A stretch of 64,000 nucleotides of DNA, from positions 1,240,001 through 1,304,000 of the forward strand of contig NZ_PEJS01000001.1 of assembly GCF_002750975.1 (NCBI RefSeq). The letters are read 5' to 3'. The position numbers were made by a program, and so were the translations under genes. This stretch comes from Stenotrophomonas indicatrix (GTDB lineage: Bacteria; Pseudomonadota; Gammaproteobacteria; Xanthomonadales; Xanthomonadaceae). Below are positions 58,556 through 64,000 of the stretch, in pieces (positions within the stretch are counted from its first letter, which is position 1; each line of letters starts with the position of its first letter). Under the pieces are notes generated by a model. It was not told the origin of the DNA, made no database searches, and worked only from the letters and a program-made list of their open reading frames with translations.

Positions 58556-59191
58556 ATGGACCTGACCGACACCCAGCAGGCGATCCTGCAGTTGATCGCC
58601 GAGCGTATCGAGAGCGAAGGCGCACCCCCTTCGCAGACTGAAATCGCGCGTGCCTTCGGCTTCAAGGGCGTACGCGCAGCGCAGTATCACCTGGAGGCGC
58701 TGGAGCAGGCCGGGGCGATCCGTCGCGTGCCGGGCCAGGCCCGCGGCATCCGTCTGGTGCAGGCACCGCCGGTGGAGAAGCTGGCCGAGCCGGGCCTGCC
58801 CGACAGCGTCCTGCGTCTGCCGATCCTGGGTCGGGTTGCTGCGGGTCTGCCGATCGGCGCCGACATCGGCTCGGATGATTTCGTGGTGCTGGACCGGGTG
58901 TTCTTCTCGCCGGCACCGGACTACCTGCTGAAAGTGCAGGGCGATTCGATGATCGACGAAGGCATCTTCGATGGCGACCTGATCGGTGTGCACCGGACCC
59001 GCGATGCCCATTCCGGGCAGATCGTGGTGGCCCGCATCGATGACGAGATCACCGTCAAGCTGCTGAAGATCGCCAAGGATCGCATCCGCCTGCTGCCGCG
59101 CAATCCCGATTACAAGCCGATTGACGTGCTTCCGGACCAGGATTTCTCGATCGAGGGCCTGTACTGCGGGCTGCTGCGACCGAACCGTTGA
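58556..59191 (+). CDS. lexA: SOS repressor LexA
   Basis: The product has 211 residues. N-terminal winged HTH (SQTEIARAFGFKGVRAAQYHLEALEQAGAI), cleavage site Ala 96-Gly 97 (VAAGLPIG), catalytic Ser 131 (GDSMIDEG) and Lys 168 (EITVKLLK). RecA promotes self-cleavage after DNA damage. The start follows the LexA box without a visible ribosome site. RecA follows, the xanthomonad arrangement. Confidence 0.97.
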   Translation: MDLTDTQQAILQLIAERIESEGAPPSQTEIARAFGFKGVRAAQYHLEALEQAGAIRRVPGQARGIRLVQAPPVEKLAEPGLPDSVLRLPILGRVAAGLPIGADIGSDDFVVLDRVFFSPAPDYLLKVQGDSMIDEGIFDGDLIGVHRTRDAHSGQIVVARIDDEITVKLLKIAKDRIRLLPRNPDYKPIDVLPDQDFSIEGLYCGLLRPNR

Positions 59192-59392
59192 CGATTCATC
59201 CTGCAATTCCCGCGGTCTTTTGTGGCGATTCTCTGGTTCTGCTGAGGTTGGTACGGATGTCCGATAATTTTTTTCCGAACGCCGGGCAGAATCTCAGCCT
59301 GTGCGATACGCCAGCCTTAAAGTGAACCCATGGCCAAGAAGACTTCCAAAGACAGCACCTCCAACGACGTGACCTCTGCAAGGACCAATCCG

Positions 59393-60430
59393 ATGGACGA
59401 GAACAAGAAGCGCGCCCTCGCTGCAGCTCTGGGCCAGATCGAAAAGCAGTTCGGCAAGGGCTCGGTGATGCGCATGGGCGACCGCGTGGTCGAGCCCGTC
59501 GAGGCGATCCCGACCGGTTCTCTGATGCTGGATATCGCATTGGGCATTGGTGGCCTGCCCAAGGGCCGCGTGGTGGAAATCTACGGTCCGGAATCCTCCG
59601 GCAAGACCACGTTGACCCTGCAGGCCATCGCCGAGTGCCAGAAGCTGGGTGGCACCGCCGCCTTCATTGATGCCGAACACGCGCTGGACCCGATCTACGC
59701 AGGCAAGCTGGGCGTCAATGTCGACGATCTGCTGCTGTCGCAGCCGGATACCGGTGAGCAGGCGCTTGAAATCGCCGACATGCTGGTGCGCTCCGGCTCG
59801 GTGGACATCCTGGTGGTCGACTCGGTCGCCGCGTTGACCCCCAAGGCTGAAATCGAAGGTGAGATGGGCGACCAGTTGCCGGGTCTGCAGGCGCGTCTGA
59901 TGAGCCAGGCGCTGCGCAAGCTGACCGGCAACATCAAGCGCTCGAACACCCTGGTGGTGTTCATCAACCAGCTGCGCATGAAGATCGGCGTGATGATGCC
60001 GGGCCAGAGCCCGGAAGTGACCACCGGCGGCAACGCGCTGAAGTTCTATGCCTCGGTACGCCTGGACATCCGCCGTATCGGCGCGATCAAGAAGGGCGAC
60101 GAGATCATCGGCAACCAGACCAAGATCAAGGTCGTCAAGAACAAGCTGGCGCCCCCGTTCAAGCAGGTCATCACCGAGATCCTGTACGGCGAAGGCATCA
60201 GCCGCGAAGGCGAGCTGATCGATATGGGTGTCGAAGCCAAGCTGGTCGAGAAGGCCGGTGCCTGGTACAGCTACGGTGAAGAGCGCATCGGCCAGGGCAA
60301 GGACAACGCCCGTGGCTATCTGCGCGACAACCCGCAGGTTGCCGCCAAGCTTGAGGCTGAGCTGCGCGAGAAGTTCCAGCCGACCGAAGCCGTCCGTGAG
60401 GAAGGCGAAGACGAAGGCGACGACGAGTAA
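59393..60430 (+). CDS. recA: recombinase RecA
   Basis: The product has 345 residues. P-loop [47 protein letters not shown] and [12 protein letters not shown] are diagnostic; a short acidic C-terminus ([10 protein letters not shown]). It drives strand exchange and LexA cleavage. I chose ATG 59393 since AAGGA lies eight bases before and MDENKKRAL is the family start; an in-frame ATG at 59330 would add 21 polar residues. No copy of the lexA palindrome lies in the 201 bases upstream. Confidence 0.97.
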   Translation: MDENKKRALAAALGQIEKQFGKGSVMRMGDRVVEPVEAIPTGSLMLDIALGIGGLPKGRVVEIYGPESSGKTTLTLQAIAECQKLGGTAAFIDAEHALDPIYAGKLGVNVDDLLLSQPDTGEQALEIADMLVRSGSVDILVVDSVAALTPKAEIEGEMGDQLPGLQARLMSQALRKLTGNIKRSNTLVVFINQLRMKIGVMMPGQSPEVTTGGNALKFYASVRLDIRRIGAIKKGDEIIGNQTKIKVVKNKLAPPFKQVITEILYGEGISREGELIDMGVEAKLVEKAGAWYSYGEERIGQGKDNARGYLRDNPQVAAKLEAELREKFQPTEAVREEGEDEGDDE

Positions 60431-60446
60431 AGGCTTGCTGTGGGGC

Positions 60447-60474
60447 AGGGCGGCGCCGTCAGTGACGTCGCCCT
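60447..60474 (+). terminator. hairpin between recA and recX
   Basis: The arms AGGGCGGCG (60447-60455) and CGTCGCCCT (60466-60474) pair along nine positions with one G-U. No T-run follows, so it is probably an attenuating or stabilising hairpin that lowers recX readthrough. Confidence 0.4.
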
Positions 60475-60540
60475 GTCCTGCAGATTCGGTTTCCCCGACG
60501 GGGGACGCGCCAGGGACGGCGCATTTGATTGAAGGCGAGA

Positions 60541-61032
60541 ATGAACGATTCCGACGCCCCGGCACCCGGCCGTAAGCGCCGCGTACGCGAACAGACGCCT
60601 GTCCAGCGCGCCTTGGGCCTGCTGGTCCGTCGTGAGCACTCGCGCAAGGAGCTGACCCGCAAGCTGACGTCCCGGGGCATCGAGGACGAGGTCGCGCAGG
60701 CGGCGGTCGACAAGCTGACCGAGGCCGGCTGGCAGGACGACACCCGGTTTGCCGAGAATCTGGTGCGCATGCGCGCCAATACGGGTTATGGCCCCATCCA
60801 TGTACGTGCCGAGCTGGGAACCCACGGGCTGGACAGCGAGCAGATCACTGCTGCGATGGATACCTTCGAGGGCGACTGGACGGAGAATGCCCGGGATCTG
60901 GTCCGTCGCCGCTTTGGTGAGGCCGGTCCGCAGGACCTCGCGCAGCGCCGCAAGGCCGCCGATCTGCTGGCCCGCCGGGGCTTCGATGGCGACAGCATCC
61001 GCCGCGCGACCCGCTACGATCCGGACGACTGA
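60541..61032 (+). CDS. recX: RecA regulator RecX
   Basis: The product has 163 residues and three tandem three-helix repeats ([63 protein letters not shown]...). RecX binds and limits RecA filaments. The start at 60541 follows GAAGG five bases upstream. Confidence 0.95.
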   Translation: MNDSDAPAPGRKRRVREQTPVQRALGLLVRREHSRKELTRKLTSRGIEDEVAQAAVDKLTEAGWQDDTRFAENLVRMRANTGYGPIHVRAELGTHGLDSEQITAAMDTFEGDWTENARDLVRRRFGEAGPQDLAQRRKAADLLARRGFDGDSIRRATRYDPDD

Positions 61033-61137
61033 GACTGATGGCGCCGGGCCTGATACCCTTTGGGGTTTCGGCGGTCCGTTCGACCCTGGCCACTGCGGCC
61101 GGCGGCACGGGCCCCGGCCCGCAGACTGCCAGCCCCC

Positions 61138-63786
61138 ATGAACGCATCCGCCAAATTCACGACATCCCAGATCCGCAGCGACTTCCTTGAATTCTTCAAG
61201 GGCAAAGGCCACACCATCGTGCCGTCGGCGCCGCTGGTGCCGGGCAACGATCCGACCCTGCTGTTCACCAACTCCGGCATGGTGCAGTTCAAGGACGTGT
61301 TCCTGGGCGCGGAAAAGCGCAGCTACGTGCGCGCGGCCGACGTCCAGCGCTGCCTGCGTGCCGGTGGCAAGCACAACGATCTCGACCAGGTGGGCTACAC
61401 CGCCCGCCATCACACCTTCTTCGAAATGCTGGGCAACTGGTCCTTCGGCGATTACTTCAAGAAGGATGCGATCGCCTGGGCCTGGGAGCTGTTGACCCAG
61501 GTCTGGAAGCTGCCGGCCGAGCGCCTGCTGGTGACGGTCTACCAGACCGACGACGAGGCCTACGCACTGTGGCGCGACATGATCGGCATTCCGGAAGACC
61601 GGATCGTCCGCATCGGCGACAACAAGGGCGCGCCGTTCGCCTCGGACAACTTCTGGCAGATGGCCGATACCGGTCCCTGCGGTCCGTGCACCGAGATCTT
61701 CTACGATCACGGTGACCATATCGCCGGTGGCCCGCCGGGCTCGCCGGACGAGGACGGTGACCGTTTCATCGAGATCTGGAACCTGGTCTTCATGCAGTTC
61801 GATCGCCAGCAGGACGGCACGCTGATGCCGCTGCCGGCACCGTGCGTGGACACCGGCATGGGCTTGGAACGCCTGGCTGCGATCCTGCAGCACGTGCATA
61901 CCAACTACGAGATCGACTTGTTCCAGGCGCTGATCCGCAAGGCATCGGAGCTGACCGGAACCGCTGATCTGGAAAACAAGTCGCTGCGCGTGATCGCCGA
62001 CCACATCCGCGCCTGTTCGTTCCTGATCGTCGATGGCGTGCTGCCGTCCAACGAAGGCCGCGGCTACGTGCTGCGCCGGATCATCCGCCGCGCACTGCGA
62101 CACGGCTGGATGCTGGGCGTGCGCCAGCCGTTCTTCAGCAAGCTGGTGCCGACCCTGGTCGAGCAGATGGGCGAGGCCTACCCGGAACTGCCGGCACAGG
62201 CCGATACCGTGGTGCGTGCCCTGCAGGCAGAAGAAGAGCGTTTCGCCGAGACGCTGGACTCGGGCATGAAGATCTTCGACGACGTTGCGGCCAAGGTCAG
62301 CAATGGCGTGATCCCGGGCGTGGACGCGTTCCGCCTGTACGACACCTACGGCTTCCCGCTCGACCTGACCCAGGACATCGCCCGCGAGCGTGACCTGACC
62401 GTGGACATCGACGGCTTCAACGCCGCGATGGAGACGCAGCGCGAGACCGCGCGTGCCGCCGGCAAGTTCGGCGGTGGCGTGACGCTGTCGGCCGATCTGG
62501 TCGCCACGCTCAAGCCGACTGTCTTCCTGGGCTATGACCGCCTGCAGGCCGACGGCCTCGGCGTGGTCGCGATCCTCAAGGATGGCCGCCCGGTGGACGC
62601 TGCCCAGGCCGGTGACGAGGTCATCGTGCTGACCAACCAGACCCCGTTCTACGCCGAGTCCGGCGGCCAGGTCGGCGACACCGGCACCTTGTACGCTGCC
62701 GGCGTACAGCTGCAGGTGAGCGATACCCAGAAGTTCGCGGGCCAGTTCCATGGCCACGTCGGCAAGATCACCCAGGGCAGCCTGAAGATCGGTGACGTGC
62801 TGTCCGGCCAGGTCGATGGCGAGCGCCGTGGCGCGACCATCCTCAACCACTCGGCGACCCACCTGCTGCATGCTGCCCTGCGCGAAGTGCTGGGCACCCA
62901 CGTGCAGCAGAAGGGCTCGCTGGTGGCGCCGGACCGCCTGCGCTTCGACTTCTCGCATTTCCAGCCGATCAGCGCCGAGGAACTGGCGATCATCGAGCGC
63001 AAGGTCAACCAGCAGGTGCGCGCCAACAACGCCGCCGAAGTGCACAACATGGGCATGCAGGAAGCGCTGGACTTCGGCGCGATGGCCCTGTTCGGCGAGA
63101 AGTACGGCGAGAACGTGCGCGTGCTGAAGATGGGCGACTACTCCACCGAGCTGTGTGGTGGCACCCACGTCAACCGGACCGGTGACATCGGTCTGTTCAA
63201 GATCACCTCCGAAGGCGGTGTCTCGGCCGGTGTGCGTCGTATCGAGGCCGTCACCGGCCAGGGCGCGCTGGACTACGTGGATGCCGAGGAGGCCCGTCTG
63301 GCCGAGGCCGCCGAGCTGCTGGGTGGCAGTGCTGCCGACGTGGTCGAAAAGATCCGTGCGCTGGGCCTGCGCCAGAAGCAGCTGGAGCGCGAGCTGGAGG
63401 CCGTGAAGGCCAAGGTAGCCGCCGGCGCCACCGCCGACCTGTCCGGCCAGGCCGTCGAGGTCGCCGGCGTGAAGGTTCTGGCTGTCCGCCTGGAAGGCTT
63501 CGACGCCAAGGCCCTGCGCGATGCCATGGACCGCCTGAAGCAGCAGCTGGGCGACGCGGTGATCGTGCTGGCCGGTGCCCAGGACGGCAAGGCGGCGCTG
63601 GTCGCGGGCGTGAACGGCAGTGCAATGGGCAAGGTCAAGGCCGGGGAACTGTTGTCCCATATCGCCGGTCAGATCGGGGGCAAGGGCGGCGGACGCCCGG
63701 ACCTCGCCCAGGGTGGTGGCGAGGACGGGCCCGCCCTTGCTACCGCGCTGGCTGCGGTCGTCGAATGGGTCAGCCCCCGCCTGTGA
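61138..63786 (+). CDS. alaS: alanine-tRNA ligase
   Basis: The product has 882 residues. Class II catalytic part ([33 protein letters not shown]), then editing domain ([17 protein letters not shown] with HxxxH and [13 protein letters not shown] with Cys) and a C-Ala domain. Full length. The start [19 protein letters not shown] is the family start. csrA follows, an arrangement also seen in other gammaproteobacteria. Confidence 0.98.
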   Translation: MNASAKFTTSQIRSDFLEFFKGKGHTIVPSAPLVPGNDPTLLFTNSGMVQFKDVFLGAEKRSYVRAADVQRCLRAGGKHNDLDQVGYTARHHTFFEMLGNWSFGDYFKKDAIAWAWELLTQVWKLPAERLLVTVYQTDDEAYALWRDMIGIPEDRIVRIGDNKGAPFASDNFWQMADTGPCGPCTEIFYDHGDHIAGGPPGSPDEDGDRFIEIWNLVFMQFDRQQDGTLMPLPAPCVDTGMGLERLAAILQHVHTNYEIDLFQALIRKASELTGTADLENKSLRVIADHIRACSFLIVDGVLPSNEGRGYVLRRIIRRALRHGWMLGVRQPFFSKLVPTLVEQMGEAYPELPAQADTVVRALQAEEERFAETLDSGMKIFDDVAAKVSNGVIPGVDAFRLYDTYGFPLDLTQDIARERDLTVDIDGFNAAMETQRETARAAGKFGGGVTLSADLVATLKPTVFLGYDRLQADGLGVVAILKDGRPVDAAQAGDEVIVLTNQTPFYAESGGQVGDTGTLYAAGVQLQVSDTQKFAGQFHGHVGKITQGSLKIGDVLSGQVDGERRGATILNHSATHLLHAALREVLGTHVQQKGSLVAPDRLRFDFSHFQPISAEELAIIERKVNQQVRANNAAEVHNMGMQEALDFGAMALFGEKYGENVRVLKMGDYSTELCGGTHVNRTGDIGLFKITSEGGVSAGVRRIEAVTGQGALDYVDAEEARLAEAAELLGGSAADVVEKIRALGLRQKQLERELEAVKAKVAAGATADLSGQAVEVAGVKVLAVRLEGFDAKALRDAMDRLKQQLGDAVIVLAGAQDGKAALVAGVNGSAMGKVKAGELLSHIAGQIGGKGGGRPDLAQGGGEDGPALATALAAVVEWVSPRL

Positions 63787-63871
63787 TGAATCCCTGCCGT
63801 CCCCCTCCTTGTAGGAGCGGGACGGCTGACGGTACCATTGCGAATCTTTTCCCTTTGTCGTGGGCGCGCTT

Positions 63872-63888
63872 CTTGACGGAGCGTCAAG
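63872..63888. promoter_or_regulatory. inverted repeat in front of csrA
   Basis: CTTGACG and CGTCAAG are exact arms around GAG, and include a TTGACG that could be a -35 element (63873). It ends 46 bases before the csrA ATG. An operator is possible; binding protein unknown. Confidence 0.4.
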
Positions 63889-63934
63889 CCGGTGGGGGAT
63901 ACCCTTCCACACGGTTCCATGGAGACTTAAAAAA

Positions 63935-64000
63935 ATGTTGATCCTGACTCGCCGCGTCGGCGAAACCCTGATGATCGGTGACTCGGTCAGCGTCACCGTG
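63935..64000 (+). CDS. csrA: carbon storage regulator CsrA, 5' part
   Basis: The 22 residues present ([22 protein letters not shown]) match the CsrA N-terminus ([11 protein letters not shown]), the part that carries the RNA-binding arginines. It binds GGA motifs in mRNA leaders. A GGAG occurs before its own start (GGAGACTTAAAAAA), which may itself be a CsrA or ribosome site. The gene runs off the right edge. Confidence 0.95.

Noticed and set aside
59247..59270. Partial symmetry CGGATGTCCG before recA as an SOS box
   Set aside because: Only short arms and no similarity to the lexA palindrome.
59330..59392. Longer recA start adding 21 residues
   Set aside because: No good ribosome site before 59330, while AAGGA precedes 59393 at normal spacing.
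60316..63996. A 1,226-codon open frame on the minus strand across alaS and recX
   Set aside because: It is antisense to well-identified genes and is open because of GC-rich codon use. It has no family motif.

Overview
The window looks like a chromosomal segment of a GC-rich gammaproteobacterium of the Xanthomonadaceae, most likely Stenotrophomonas. The reasons are the xanthomonad-type LexA palindrome directly in front of lexA, many GTAG-headed short palindromes of the kind described for Stenotrophomonas maltophilia (SMAG/REP), and xanthomonad gene orders (lexA-recA-recX-alaS-csrA; ftsH-folP-miaA-hfq-hflX; pyrG-kdsA-eno-ftsB-ispD-ispF-truD). Genus-level assignment is inference from the sequence alone.

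Layout. 1-6,600: the end of an FAD oxidoreductase gene, then three identical tRNA-Gly(GCC) genes and one tRNA-Cys. The first two tRNA-Gly copies, with duplicated promoters, bracket a 5.4 kb block carrying a four-gene tripartite ABC efflux system. 6,600-13,740: small metabolic and regulatory genes, a fluoride channel (crcB) under a fluoride riboswitch, and a small A+T-richer patch with a divergent phage-type repressor/Cro-like pair. 13,740-17,150: a low-oxygen cluster (CcoG-like ferredoxin membrane protein, small membrane protein, group III truncated globin, hemN) with two Anr/FNR boxes. 17,150-32,020: mixed genes, including a secreted protein made of 20-residue repeats, tRNA-Leu, a TraB/GumN protein, a stand-alone BLUF photoreceptor, a nucleotide-sugar dehydrogenase, trhO, a CNNM/CorC-type transporter and a DUF47/PiT phosphate transport pair.

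32,020-64,000: mostly core genes. Carboxypeptidase S10, GNAT and parE are followed by pyrG-kdsA-(two small membrane proteins)-eno-ftsB-ispD-ispF-truD. Then come surE-pcm-yqaA-nlpD (with no rpoS after nlpD), yhbY / rlmE-ftsH, folP-miaA-hfq-hflX, pncC, a UbiB-like kinase, and the SOS group lexA-recA-recX followed by alaS and the start of csrA.

Regulatory and repeat content is the least routine part: the riboswitch, two Anr boxes, a LexA operator that overlaps a likely promoter with no room for a leader, an inverted repeat in front of csrA, and three copies of a compound palindromic repeat (long 25-bp-stem hairpin plus SMAG) at 25.3, 32.1 and 52.3 kb. I found no rRNA, CRISPR array, integrase or transposase. 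Most genes are ordinary housekeeping genes and I do not see a clear new multi-gene system. The best leads are the tRNA-bracketed efflux block and the compound repeat family.
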